Below, one piece after another: positions 11,960 to 23,163 of a DNA stretch of 64,000 bases. The stretch covers positions 8,308,001-8,372,000 of the forward strand of contig OX637296.1 of NCBI GenBank assembly GCA_951799445.1, given 5' to 3'. The stretch's first letter is position 1. Every line of letters begins with the position of its first letter. This DNA is from Pseudisothecium myosuroides (taxonomy: Eukaryota; Streptophyta; Bryopsida; Hypnales; Lembophyllaceae). The position numbers were made by a program, and so were the translations under genes. A model generated the notes under the pieces. The model had not been told where the DNA came from, made no database searches, and saw only the letters and a list, made by a program, of their open reading frames with translations.

Positions 11960-12040
11960 ATGATGGAGGATGACGGGTATCTCGAATCCATTATGCTGGT
12001 AATTTGCGATGACAGAACCATGGCGTCGATGGACACAGAG
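11960..12040 (+). CDS. Putative micro-exon of element X (27 codons)
   Basis: Two adjacent ATGs open 27 codons that run in phase 0 into a splice donor, gag|gtatgt. X' keeps the frame and donor (25835-25915) but differs at several residues. The layout matches the micro-exon of element B: short acidic N-terminus, phase-0 donor, similar relative position. The sequences themselves differ. No acceptor partner was found. Confidence 0.35.
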
Positions 12041-12931
12041 GTATGTTAGTTTTTCTCTTTTCTTTTGCTTTGTTTTTTCCTTTAAATTGAAGTTAGAATC
12101 GTTGCTTTTAGAAGTTAGTTTTTAGATTAGAATTTAAGAATTTAAGAATTTAAGTTAGAATTTAGAACATATTAAGTAATTTTTAGAGTTCTCCGAAACC
12201 AAATCACACTTAAGAAACAACCAAAAACCGAAGAAGTTATTAACAAACTAAACTTAACCATAAAGTTGGATGAAAACTTAAGGTTTTCATCCAAAAGAAT
12301 CTTTAAAGAATCTTTAAAGTGGAATCAAATAAAAAATCTATATAGATTCCAAAATTACCTTTCTACTTTTAAAAATACTTTATTTTTTGAAGGGTAAAAG
12401 TTGGATGAAGTTTGAGGCTAATTTTAGATGAAAAACATCCAAATAGGTCAAAATTCCAAATAATCTTGATAATCCAGAACTTAAATGAACTAATAATCTA
12501 AACCTAGAATTTAGAATTATTTAGAATTGATTTGCTATTTTAGATTAGTGGATGAAGTTTTAGCAAGTAGGGGGCCGAAACTCGACCCATGGTAACTTTT
12601 GCTAGGAATCTAGGAATCTAACTTTCTTTACCATTTTGGAAAGGAAAAATTATATTCTAAAAGAGTGCTTAGATACAATTTTAGTTAGATTAGATTTTTT
12701 TCTTTTTCCCATTTTATTTAACCATAACCTTTTAACTAGTTAACAAATAATTTTTTTCTTAGAATTAGTGAATTTTTACAAGATTATCAGTTACAAAAAG
12801 TGTCCATTGCTTGGAAGGCGAACACTTAATTAGGAATCACCAGATCAAGAGTAAATCTCCAACGAAATAGCCGCTAGAGCCCGTGTGTAACTTTCTGACT
12901 CAAGGGTGGAGTTAGGAACACTCACACACTC

Positions 12932-13102
12932 TTACAGGTATGAATCCAACTTTGTCATTCTGACAATGAAGACAACTCTTTGGTTGATTTAATTATATGA
13001 ATTACATCTGCATTAGTGCAAACAATACGCTCCATACTGTTGACATTGTAATAGTCTTTGTCACCTAGAGGTCGACCATAAACAATGTCATTCTCGGTGC
13101 AT
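12932..13102. other. Spacer between element X and a CACTA MITE
   Basis: AT-rich, no ORF or repeat pair that I can support. The first bases (cactc at 12927-12931) are the imperfect target duplication of X. Confidence 0.4.
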
Positions 13103-13232
13103 CACTAGTAGAAAATTCAGTTTTTTTGTTGTTTTGGTCGCGTTGATCCGGTCAAAATCTGACAGAATTCTATCAGATTTTGACCGGATCAACGCGACCA
13201 AAACAATAGAAAAATTGAATTTTCTACTAGTG
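13103..13232. mobile_element. 130-bp palindromic CACTA-type MITE
   Basis: Starts CACTAGTAGAAAATTCA and ends with its complement. Flanked by a perfect 3-bp duplication, cat (13100-13102 and 13233-13235). The two arms pair over nearly the whole length around a gaattc centre. CACTA ends and a 3-bp duplication are diagnostic of the CACTA/EnSpm group. The subterminal word ggtcgcgttg recurs in the larger element that follows, so both probably use the same transposase. Confidence 0.85.
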
Positions 13233-13536
13233 CATGGACTCAGTCCCAATGATTAATTACCAACATTGTGTAGAGTCCCAAGTAAAAAACAACTATAACA
13301 CGTTTAGAAGTTCTTAAAGGAACTACACATTAAATCGCATAGTTAAGCAATTCAGCATGGTACCTATTTTTATACTGGAAAACTTTTTGTGGAGTCTTGT
13401 TAGTGAAAAGGAGACTCTAGATTTTTTGAGAATGCATTTTTGGGACACTTTACAAATACACTACGAATTTTCAAAGTGCTGGAAATTGGTCTTCTTAAAA
13501 GTGATCTTAGATTGTCATAAATAGTGAGAGTAGATT
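13233..13536. other. Spacer between two CACTA-type elements
   Basis: AT-rich, no supportable gene. It holds the target duplications cat at its left edge and att at its right edge. Confidence 0.4.
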
Positions 13537-16047
13537 CACTACTAGAAAATCCATGACCAAAACAACAAAAATTTGACTGAAATCTGTTGTTCATTTCAGT
13601 TGTTTCGGTCGCGTTGTCCCGGTCAAAATCAAACTCAAATCTGTTGTTCAATTTTGTTGATTTGGACAATGAAAATTTTAAATTTAAAAAAAAATGTCGT
13701 ATAGACTAGTGCCACATTGACGAATGGAAAGCTGCCATGTGGCAATAGTGCCACAAAGGCTACTATGATAAGGGCAGCGCCATGCAGGCAGCCCCACCAC
13801 GTGGACAACCCCCCCGCCACATCGCAGAGGTGCCACATAGGCAAACCCACCTCCGGTTGGAGGTCCAAGGTTCTAACCGTTGCACCAAAGGTACTACCAA
13901 ATGTATACTAGGTAGATTTTAATTAGATTTATTCTTTGCCGGGTGCATGCTTGGATGTCTTGCAAAATTCAGTAGACTTTGAAAGCCATTTTCTCCTTCA
14001 TGCTTTGTCCGTTTTTCATAAAAATTGTTGGAAAAGTTTTGTATTCAAGTCTAGTTTTTGTGGTAAAATTTTCAGTTTTTTCTAAGATGTTCAGAATTAT
14101 TGGCAAGCATTTTAGTAGAAGGTGCTTTGGCTGAAATTCACATTTCTTTTGTAGTTCACAACATAAAGTTTGAATAGCTTTAAACTTAGTTAGTTTGAAT
14201 AGTTCTAAACCTAATTAGAGTTTGACTAGCTAAAAAATTTTAATTTTAATTTTAAATAGTTCAAATTTCAATAGTGTAGTTTGAGTAGCTCAATGTCAAT
14301 TTGGAAGTATTCAATTTTGAGTAGTTGAAAATTTGGAAGTCAAATGTTGAAGAAATTTAATCAAAATAGTTGGGAACTTTGAATCAAATGCTCTATAATT
14401 CAAAGTTTGTACTATTTTGAATTTTAACCCCTAAAGTTCCATGACTATAGTTTCACTGAAAACACTCAAAAATTGCCACTTCTAGTACAAGTACCAAATT
14501 TTTGAAAAAAAAAAAATTGACACATGTAACCATAGGATCTTATAGTAAACTAATTTTAGAAGATGTGGAAAAAAATTCAGAATTTTCCACCATGTGGATT
14601 GGAAGATATTAGCATTTGAATTGGCAAAAATCCTTTTTTTGTTCTTGCGAAAAACAGGGCAGCTGCACTTCACAGGGTCACATTTGTATGGAAAAATGTT
14701 CAGAATGGTGGTGCACCTTTGAATTATTTTTTCTAAACAAGTTGGCTACATGCTTCAAAAATTTCAAATCATTTGGAATTGTACAACATATACCAAAAAA
14801 ATAGTAAGCAGAAAGAAGTAGAGAATGATCCAAAATACTAAATTGTTGAGAATTTAATTATGGAATTGAAAAATGTCAATCCCAATGGTTGTAGTGTTGT
14901 AATAAACAACCTAAATCCTATGTTGTTGTTGTTTTTCAAAAAATATTAAAAATTGAGTTAAATAAACAACTCCAAAGTTTATTTCAGAGTAGAGAATCCG
15001 TAACTACCCACAAACTAAAAAACCTCATAACTTTTTATTCATTGGTCAAAATGGAATGATTTAAAGTTTTCCACGTATATATAACTCTAGAAAACCAATT
15101 TCAAATTTTTATTTTTGAAAAAAGTGATTTTTTCAGATGTGCCCGGACTACTCGCCCGGTGAAAATAGTAACATATTAGGCCATAAATTTTGACTACTAT
15201 TTTGAAATGTCATGAAATTTAGTGCACATGAAAGATATTCCTCGTCCCCAACTTCTATTAAAATTTCAGCCTAAAATATGAAAATCACTAGTCACATGTA
15301 CCTACCCAAAATCACTATGTTGCTAAAAATAGCAGGTTGGTCCTCTAGGGATTAAACTATTTTGATTCAAAACATAGAATTCTAATCAAATTCCAAATTA
15401 AAATGAGAATATTTCAAAAGTGTTCTTAGAGAAGTCATACTATAAAATAAAGCTACCAAAAAAATTCTAAAATTTAATTTCTAGTCTTGTTGTATTACAT
15501 TTCAAAATATAAATATAAATTTTAATCTAAGTATAAGTTTTGGTTCTAATTAAATTGTAGTTTGTAGAAAATTCAATTGAAATTGGAATAGAATTCTTAT
15601 ACAATAAGAACTCCATCAAATATATTTATTTGAATCAAAATTGAATTAGATTTTGGAATTAATTAGATTAATTCTAATCAAATCCAAAATCTAATTAAAA
15701 TTTGATTAAAATTCAACCTCTATATTTAAATTTTTTAATAAAATTCCAAAACCTACCAAAAAGATGTTAAGTTCCCAAAAAGATTCCGAAAGATTTCCAA
15801 GAGATTCTTCAAAGATTCCAAAAGATTCCAAAAAGATTCTTAAGATTCCATAAAGATTAAAAAAAGATTAAAAAACATTCCAAAGAAAGTGTTTAAAAAA
15901 ATTCGCAATGTACAGTACCCAGATCAACAGAAAGGAAATGACATTTGTACAGAAACCTGTTAAAGTTTGCAATTCATGTCCATTGCTATCCAGAACAACA
16001 GACGGTTGTTGGTTTTCTGTTAAATCGGTCTCTACTTTCTAGTAGTG
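13537..16047. mobile_element. 2.5-kb non-autonomous CACTA-type element
   Basis: The left end is CACTACTAGAAA and the right end is its exact complement (TTTCTAGTAGTG). Both are flanked by the 3-bp duplication att (13534-13536 and 16048-16050). A subterminal ggtcgcgttg word links it to the 130-bp MITE. The interior is AT-rich with a GC-rich island at about 13725-13880 and no transposase frame, so it would depend on an element elsewhere. Confidence 0.8.
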
Positions 16048-16050
16048 ATT

Positions 16051-16584
16051 TTAGGAAAAAATCCGTACTATGCGCTCATTTTACGAAGCGTGCAATTTAG
16101 GTGTAGTTACCTTACTTCAAGACATGTTTGTAGGTAAATGGCAATAGAAAAAGGAGTCAAATGTAGTATAAAGACTCACTATTTTGTGGTAACAAAGTTG
16201 GCATTCATGAACGGGTGCCGCTTCATTTCCTTCAAACACCTACTCCCAACGTAATCACTCCTTGTTACGATGACTTGAAACCGCTGGAAAAGTGTACAAC
16301 TGCATGTCATGGTCACCTCCAGGAGCCCTTGTGTCAGTCCAAGTCACAGATAAGTCTCACGTTAGCCTTGTCAGGAATTTCCCTCACAACAATTCTTACA
16401 AAGATGTATAGCTATTGGAGCGTTATACTGTGGGAAATATTGTCTCTGTTCATAAATGAGGTCGTCCTTTATATTATTATTGGAAGCAATGAACTCAAGT
16501 CATTGAACTGACAACCATTCTTTTTTATTTGTATTCACTCTTACCTGTCAGAGGACTATTGTACTACTGTAAGTCATGCATATT
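16051..16584. other. Spacer before inverted repeat D
   Basis: AT-rich. One 98-codon frame (16215-16511) has no recognisable domain and atypical composition, and I do not treat it as a gene. Confidence 0.35.
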
Positions 16585-16920
16585 ATAGTCTAATACACCA
16601 TTGAATAGGCAATATTTTATAATGGAGGGGGGAAGGCCAAAAATGAGCCCCAAAAAAGTATGTCAAAAATTCGGGAACACCTTTGTAACCCTTTTACTTT
16701 TTACTTTTATTTTAGACCATCTTTACATTTTATTTTTATTTATCTTTTACTTTGAAGGTGATTGAGTATATAAACTCGCCTATACGTTTCAGGTATTCAT
16801 TTGTAAGTTTGTGTATTCATATATTCATATATATTGATATATTTGTGATATCTATTTAGGGTTGAAATTTGTCATATTCAAATGGGATTCTATTCATACA
16901 TAGGATTTAAATCTTTAGAG

Positions 16921-18192
16921 ATGATAGAAGTCATAGAGCTCAGCAGCTCGGACGACGAGGCACCGACCTCTCTAGTCAGGCCATCTATCACCATTAACCA
17001 AACATCAGAGGCTTGGGCTGAGATTAAGAGTCTTTTGGGGATTTAGATTGGCCCGTCTATTGCTCTAGTTCGTCCACCGGTTGCTTAGAGGGTCAGGAGG
17101 TTGATTATCGAAGCTAACAGTTCGGACGAGGACGAGGACATGCCAATACGTCTAGTCGAGTTACCAGTACGTCCAATCGAGTCACCGATACGTCCACTCC
17201 AGTCAGAGATCCCTACAGTCCCTAATCTGTTGCCGTCAGCTGTTCCAGTCCACCCGCCTGTTGCTCCAATTCGTCCACCGGTTACTCCAGTTCGTCCACC
17301 GATTGCTTGGAGGACTAGGATACTAATTATCGGAGGTAGTAGTTCTAATACTGATGTGCCACATGCACGACCTCGTTGAGGTTCAGACCTGGCACCAGCT
17401 CGACCGGATCCGTTGGCATCTGTTGTGCGCCGTCTATACCCTCGTACAGTGCTAGCTGGTGACAGATCTATGGGATCCGTTTGCTTCCCTTCCTTTTGTG
17501 GACCGTCCATAGAGGATCCGAGGGTGAATGACCCGTAGACTCTAGATCTAGACGTAGCTTGCTTCACGATGCTTACGTTGAATTTACCAACGTTGTTTGG
17601 CATCATGGTTCGTCCCACAAACCGCCAGATCTCAGTTAGAGATCTTCCGGAGTTTGGGAATTGGCTTCACGTCATTTCCGATCCGATGGTGGTGAAGGTT
17701 TACGTTGGGAGCACTGACTAGGACAGGGAGGCCTTTAAGGTGGATACCCTGCGCATTCACTTTGCCCTAACATTGACTTGTGCTACCAACAACTTCACGT
17801 TGTCAAGGAGCCAAGTCAATGTCCTCGTCCCGGCCATGTCCGAGACTCTCTACTCTTTGGGAGCCAAATTGTGCCGAGTTTCTTTCTTTGGTATGAAGTG
17901 GTCTATTCCAAGCACCGAGCTCGTCATAGATCGCTTCATACGGCAATATCGTGAGTAAATGGGCTCCGAGGTTCCAATCGGGTGGAACCTCTTCAATTTA
18001 GCGGTTCGATTTCCTACGGCTGGAGTGTTGCTCTTCAAGTTCAACGATGAGTAGCATCGCGTGCGTAGGTTTAGAGAGGGCTCCGTGCATGAGATGTGCA
18101 ACGAGCAAGGCTACGGAGCTGTGGAGTGCAAACCGTTCCTTGATCATCACTTATCTAAGGTCAATAGCGGTTTGCTCTCCACAGCTCCGTAG
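16921..18192 (+). pseudogene. Decayed repeat-element ORF in arm D
   Basis: One frame from ATG 16921 to TAG 18190 is coding-like but interrupted: TAG at 17044, 17083, 17536, 17719 and 18052, TGA at 17377, TAA at 17956. It starts with an acidic MIEVIELSSSDDEAP stretch, then a second acidic block, then degenerate Val-Arg-Pro-Pro repeats (about 17140-17310). A globular region of unknown family follows from about 17560. D' shares most of the stops but keeps CAA and CAG where D has TAA (17956) and TAG (18052). The ORF runs through the palindrome loop, so its true end is lost. It is gag-like in position and composition only. Confidence 0.5.
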
Positions 18193-18194
18193 CC
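18109..18194. repeat. Hairpin at the D/D' palindrome centre
   Basis: Stem 18109-18135 pairs with 18168-18194 with one mismatch, around a 32-nt loop. The last five bases, tagcc, are also the left target duplication of B'. Confidence 0.8.
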
Positions 18195-18559
18195 TGTGGG
18201 CGCTAGATTATCCACCCTTGGTAATAAAGCGAACACCGACCAGATTCTATGCCTTTATCCACATTTTTAATATATGGGGGTGATGTGAGCGCGGTCCACT
18301 GTGCCTTCCAAGCAATGGATCTTTTTTGCTAACGTTTCCTAAGTGTCGTGGATGGCAGCTAATAATTAGAATGCATGTAGTAACTCACAAAGTAACTGCA
18401 ATGCTCAGGGGTAATGGTAAAATTCTAACTCCCTAACTATCTATCCTATGTTGAGGGTGGACTAGGTAGTTGGTGTCATTTCTAACATCCCTAACTACGT
18501 AAAAAGGGGAACCCTTATGTTCCTTCCATGAACCTCTAAGACTATCTTGGGTTTTTGAA

Positions 18560-19480
18560 CTCCACCTAAAAGTTCTACTTTTAAAAGCTATCCCTAAAGT
18601 TTCAACTCTTACTCTAACTTTTACCTCCTAAGTATACTCTAGGTTTTTAGCTTCTCAAACTAATCAGAGAATTTAACTTCAAAATTTAATGCTACCGTTT
18701 GACTTTGTTTTGACTTTTGACTCCAAGTTTTTACTACTAGACTAACTCTAAAATTTACCTTCTAAAGTTAACTCTATGTTTTTGACTTTTAACTCTAAAT
18801 TTTTACTTCTAAATTTAATCCCAAATTTTAACCTCTAGGTTTGACCCTACGTTTTCACTTTGACTCTAGATTTTTCTACTTCCAACTAACTCTAAGATTT
18901 ACCTTCTAAATCTAACTATAACTTTTCACTTTTCACTTTAACTTTTTACTCTAATTTTTTACTTCCCAATTGACTCTAAAGTTTAACCTTTAAATTTAAT
19001 CTTAACTTTTGACTCTAGGCTTTTGACTTTCTACTTCCCAATTTAAATCTATCGTTTTAATCCTAGATTAACTCTAAATGTTACTTCAAGTTTTACTTCT
19101 AAATTTTACTCTAGCTTTTGACCTCTAACATTCACTCTAATTTCGAATTTCTAACTTCAAGATCTAACTTCTATTTCTACTCGTGATTTCTACCTCCTAA
19201 TTTTAGTCTAAAGTTTTTTACTTTTAATTTCTACTTCTTACTCGGATTTTTTACTCCTAATTAACCCTAACTTCCTTTTCTAAACTACCCTATGGTTTCA
19301 CTGGGAATTTTAACCCCCTAAGTTACACTTCCAAATTAAGTCTACTTTTTAACTTCCCAAGTTAACTCTAGATTTTGACCTTAGAATTTTAACTTTAAGA
19401 AATAAAAATGTAAATTGATTCTAATTCTAACCGCTAATTAATCCCTAATTTTAATCCTAAATCCTCGTTCTAATTTAAAC
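18560..19480 (-). repeat. Degenerate tandem array in element B'
   Basis: Inverted counterpart of the 8380-9480 array; words such as tttgactct and aatttttact recur at irregular 25-45 bp spacing. Confidence 0.6.
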
Positions 19481-19750
19481 CCCTAAGTTCCATCCATGAT
19501 TCTTTGTAGATGAATTTTACTCAAAATTCCTCCGTCCTACCCCCTACCGCTTAACTTAGCCTAACGCAGTCGATTTAAAGCCAAATCCTAAGTGTAATAT
19601 GTTTTTGGAAACCTCTATTCCTAATCTATAACTTTTTGAATCTAAACTTCTAATTTGCATTAATCTCAGATGCTAATCACGCTCTGAGGGCTGATTAGGA
19701 AAATAAATGCTAATTAGGGAGAAACATCAAAGATTAAATCAAAAACTCAC

Positions 19751-19813
19751 CTCTTCACTACCGGTTTTGAAAATAACCTCGTCCACGTCCACGTGTACGT
19801 CCTCATGCTCCAT
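19751..19813 (-). CDS. Putative micro-exon of element B' (21 codons)
   Basis: Same 21-codon peptide and gag|gtgagt donor as at 8106-8168, with one synonymous difference that I saw. Keeping both frame and donor in two copies is weak evidence for past function. Confidence 0.35.
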
Positions 19814-20654
19814 GGTAGTCTTTGATTTTTGTTTTGGATTTTCTCCAAGCTCACCGCTTATTTAGAAAATATTACAATTTTTGATGATCTAAACTCCCTC
19901 TTTCCCTTCCTCCTTTCTTTTCTTTCTTCCTCCTCCTTCTACACTAGCACTATTCCACCTAAGCTTTTATGAGTCTTACACTATGGTCTCAAACTTCAAG
20001 GAGGTTTTAAGATGCCAACTATCCTCTTACACAATTTTGCCTTTGTGTCATCCTAATCCTCCTCTCAACGGTCACCACAATTTTCTAAGATTTCTTCCTA
20101 AAGCCTACCTATCCTAAACCTAGATCACTATTTATCGTCTCTTACCTTCCTTCGCCTACTTCTTCTCCTCCTCTCCTAATCTCCTTCCATTGTGTGTAGG
20201 TGTGAGTGGTGAGAGGAAACAATTTTGTGTACAGGTACGGTGGTGCTTCGCTCTTTTCTCCCTTTTCCCTTTTTGGTTTAGACCCTAATCCTCCTCCTCC
20301 CCTAGCTAGTAATAGGTTAGTCCAACATCTTTGTTGTGTTTTAGTTTTGATTTTTGTTTTAGTTTGAGAGAATCCAAAAAACCAAAACCCAAAAGACCAA
20401 AAATTGAGTTCAAAAAAGGGGGAGCCCGATCTGGACCGGGTGTTGAACCACCGAGCTTGCCTGTCTGCCTCCCGGCTGGCTGGGGGGCTGGTTGACAAAA
20501 AATTAATTTAATTAATTAATTAATTTTTTTAATATATATATATTTTTATCTCCGCTGGCTTTTGATGTTGCTGCTGTATGCTGGTTCTGATGTTGCTGGA
20601 CTGTATACTGGTCCTGATGTTGGCAGGGCTGTATGCTGGTTCTAAAAAAAAACT

Positions 20655-20885
20655 GAATTTCCGGCTAAGGCTAAAAAAGACTAGATTTTTGGCTAAGGCT
20701 ATTTTAAGACTGGATTTTTGCTAAGGATATTTTAAGACTGGGTTTTTGCTAAGGCTATTTTAAGACTGGATTTTTGCTAAGGCTGTTTTAAGACTGGATT
20801 TTTGCTAAGGCTATTTTAAAACTGGGTTTTTGCTAAGGCTATTTCAAGACTGGGTTTTTGCTAAGGCTATTTTAATACTGAATGG
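20655..20885 (-). repeat. Expanded ~34-bp tandem array in element B'
   Basis: About seven or eight units of gctattttaagactgg plus atttttgctaag. The matching place in B (about 7185-7240) has only about two units, so the array expanded or contracted after the copies separated. Confidence 0.75.
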
Positions 20886-21079
20886 TTGGCTAAGGCTACG
20901 GGGAAATAAAACCTCGGGGGTACTAAACTTATTAAGACCTTGGAAACAACTAAACTAAATAAAACTTTGGAAGACACTACACTAGACAAATGCAAAGGAA
21001 CCTACATATCTTGGAAGCTAAACTCTGGAGGTTTCCACAAAGGTCTTGGAAACTAGACTTTGGAACTAAACACGGGGTA

Positions 21080-21430
21080 GGTGCAAAGCTTCGCCGTTAA
21101 ATTGGTTTTAACACCAACTTTAGGACTTCTTGACAGCTCGGGGGGTTCAAAGCTCCGTCGTCTACACTTTTGACACACGCTTTAGGACTTCAACCTTGTC
21201 ACTAGTTCAAAGCTTCGCCGTTTTCAAGGGGGGTCCACACAAGGAGAGAGACTTTAGAAGAGGGAATACTAAACCTTTAAAGAAAACACACACACAGGGT
21301 CAAAGCTTCGCCGTCCCGGAGGGGGGTCCACTCAACAAGGAGAAGATTAGAGGAGGGTTTGGGATAACTTTAGAAAACATGCACAAAGGAGGTTCAAAGC
21401 TTCGCCGTCCCGAAGGGGGGTCCACTCAAC
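21080..21430 (-). repeat. Inverted counterpart of GGCGAAGCTTTGAAC repeats
   Basis: Several units with gttcaaagcttcgcc cores, mirroring 6645-7010 in B. Confidence 0.6.
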
Positions 21431-23163
21431 AAAGAAAATATTAGAAGAGGGTGTAACAAAACACAAAGATAAACACACAAGTTAGACCACGTGGCAACAC
21501 AAAGCTCACACGCTAAAGGCCCCCCAAAGCGGCATCGCCAAGGTACGGTGGGGGGTGACTTTAGGATTAGTGCAAGATACAAAAAAGACTCTTAAACTTC
21601 ACAAGTTAGACCACAACACGTACAAGAGGGAGAGAGAGGCTCTCCACTTACAACAAGGTACCAAAAACTTCACAAAAGAGTACACAAAGCAAGATAGAAG
21701 GACTCCCAAGGACCTTCAAAGCTTGAAAATAAGCAACAATGGAGCCAAAAGTGCTCCGAAAACACTGTAGAGGTTTTTGGCTTCAAACGCCAAAATATCC
21801 AAAATAACTTGGACCCACGGACCCAAAACAAGAATTAGGGGTGTTTTAAAGAGAGAAATGAAACCCTTATATAGGTTTCCCAAGGGCTTACCCCTCTCTC
21901 TAAAGCTCTAAGGTAACCTTATCAACGGGAATTTTCATCCTCATCCTCAAAGATTTTCATCCTACATCCTAAATTTCTACTTCTACCATCTATGCTGAAC
22001 CAACACTCTAACTTTTGGAGATTAGCTCCAATCGCCGAACGGATTGCGTCGTTGGATCCAGATCGCCGTGTTTAGTCCTTGACTCCTCTACCCCCCGTAT
22101 AGAGGCCAAAAACCCATCGTAGGCTAATTTAGTTTAAAAATCAAATCGTGGTAAAATCTTAAATCTTGGGGGTCTCCTATTTTGAGAAATGTGAATAGCC
22201 TAGGGTCTCCGGTAGGTGCGAGAGAGTCGGGAAGGACTTTTGGTTGACTTCGTTTCGCCATCGTATGGGCCCGGGATGTCGGTCAACGTCGCGGGGACCC
22301 CGCCACGTGGTTAATTCTCAAGGAATCTCGCCGGTTCGGGTACTTGCCGCTATCGCAATGTTGTGAAACTTCACGGAGCGCATTATTAACATAAAACAAG
22401 CTAGTCTAATTTTTAGTGAGATTTTATTGTAACCTGGATAATTTCCATGAAATTCCCGTTGGAGGTTAGGAGGGTTGACCACCCGGAAAAGGTTCTTCTG
22501 CAAGTCGAAAGATGCCGAGATTTTTCACGTGACCTCTCAGGGAGTCGCATGAAAGACGTGCGGGTGCGTTTCCATACTTGGCACAATTGGTCAATGGAGA
22601 TTTAAAATTGGCCATCTCCTCGAATTAGCGACGGTGCGAGAATCTTCTGCAGGTGGAGGAATCTTGATGAACCGATTTTGCCGTTGGACTCCTGGCATGG
22701 GAATCACCCTAGAACACCATCCTTGGGCTGTAGATTCCTCCACGGGCCCGGTCTTGCGTGAGTGGCTCCTGCATGCTAACAATCGGGATTTTGGGAATTT
22801 GTCGATCTAATGGGGAATTCTAAATCTAACTCTAGGACCCGACCTAGTGGCCTCGTTGTAGATCCCTCGGACCGACCTAGCCATGAATCGCCACATTCAT
22901 GGTGGGATTTAGCCCTTTTGGGGCTGTGTGACTCGAATCCTCCAAATCTAACCTTTTCATTATTTTTATACTATTTTTAGGCAAGGTTTGGGGGATTCTA
23001 AGTAAAAATACAAATCTAGACCAAATACTATAATGGGTATGACACAACCCTATTTCGGTTCTACACTCTTTTTATGGATTTTTCTATACTTTTATCAACT
23101 TTAAATTGCAAATTTCCAAAAAAATAATTCTACGAGTCCCAAGTGACAAATTGGGTGCTCACA

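Larger units (their letters stand above)
3320..12926 (+). mobile_element. Element X (left copy), split by nested element B
   Basis: The two parts 3320-4913 and about 9824-12926 match 30169-28300 and 28300-24959 on the other strand. The element begins tTTGAGCCC and ends GGAACACTCACA, flanked by aactc and cactc (4 of 5 bases equal). It has a TATA box (gtatataagg, 4891-4900), a 27-codon ORF ending at a splice donor (11960-12040), and a TATTCATTT array (11326-11585). There is no reverse transcriptase, integrase or transposase and no internal terminal repeat. With TG-type ends, a promoter and no coding core, a giant solo LTR is the best reading; a non-autonomous terminal-inverted-repeat element is the alternative. 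Confidence 0.5.
16585..18194 (+). repeat. Inverted repeat arm D
   Basis: Matches 24690-23164 on the other strand. The inner end is a 27-nt stem, 18109-18135, pairing with 18168-18194 around a 32-nt loop, so D and D' would form a nearly continuous palindrome without B'. The pair begins near the word attatagtctaatacacc. It contains an AT-rich leader and then the pseudogene listed at 16921. Confidence 0.75.
18195..23163 (-). mobile_element. Element B' (inverted copy of B)
   Basis: About 4.97 kb. It starts TGTGGGCGC and ends GTGCTCACA, with a perfect 5-bp duplication, tagcc, at 18190-18194 and 23164-23168. TG...CA ends and a 5-bp duplication are typical of LTR-retrotransposon integration. It carries the same TATA box, micro-exon and arrays as B, in reverse. 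Unlike B, it has an expanded array at 20655-20885. No long direct repeat was seen at its two ends, which is why I read it as one LTR and not a full element. Confidence 0.6.

Noticed and set aside
17085..17618. 177-codon minus-strand ORF
   Set aside because: Antisense to the D ORF repeats; the plus frame is the coding-like one and is shared with D'.
20655..20885. Regular ~34-bp repeats that could suggest a CRISPR array
   Set aside because: Units are contiguous without unique spacers and lie in a plant mobile element.
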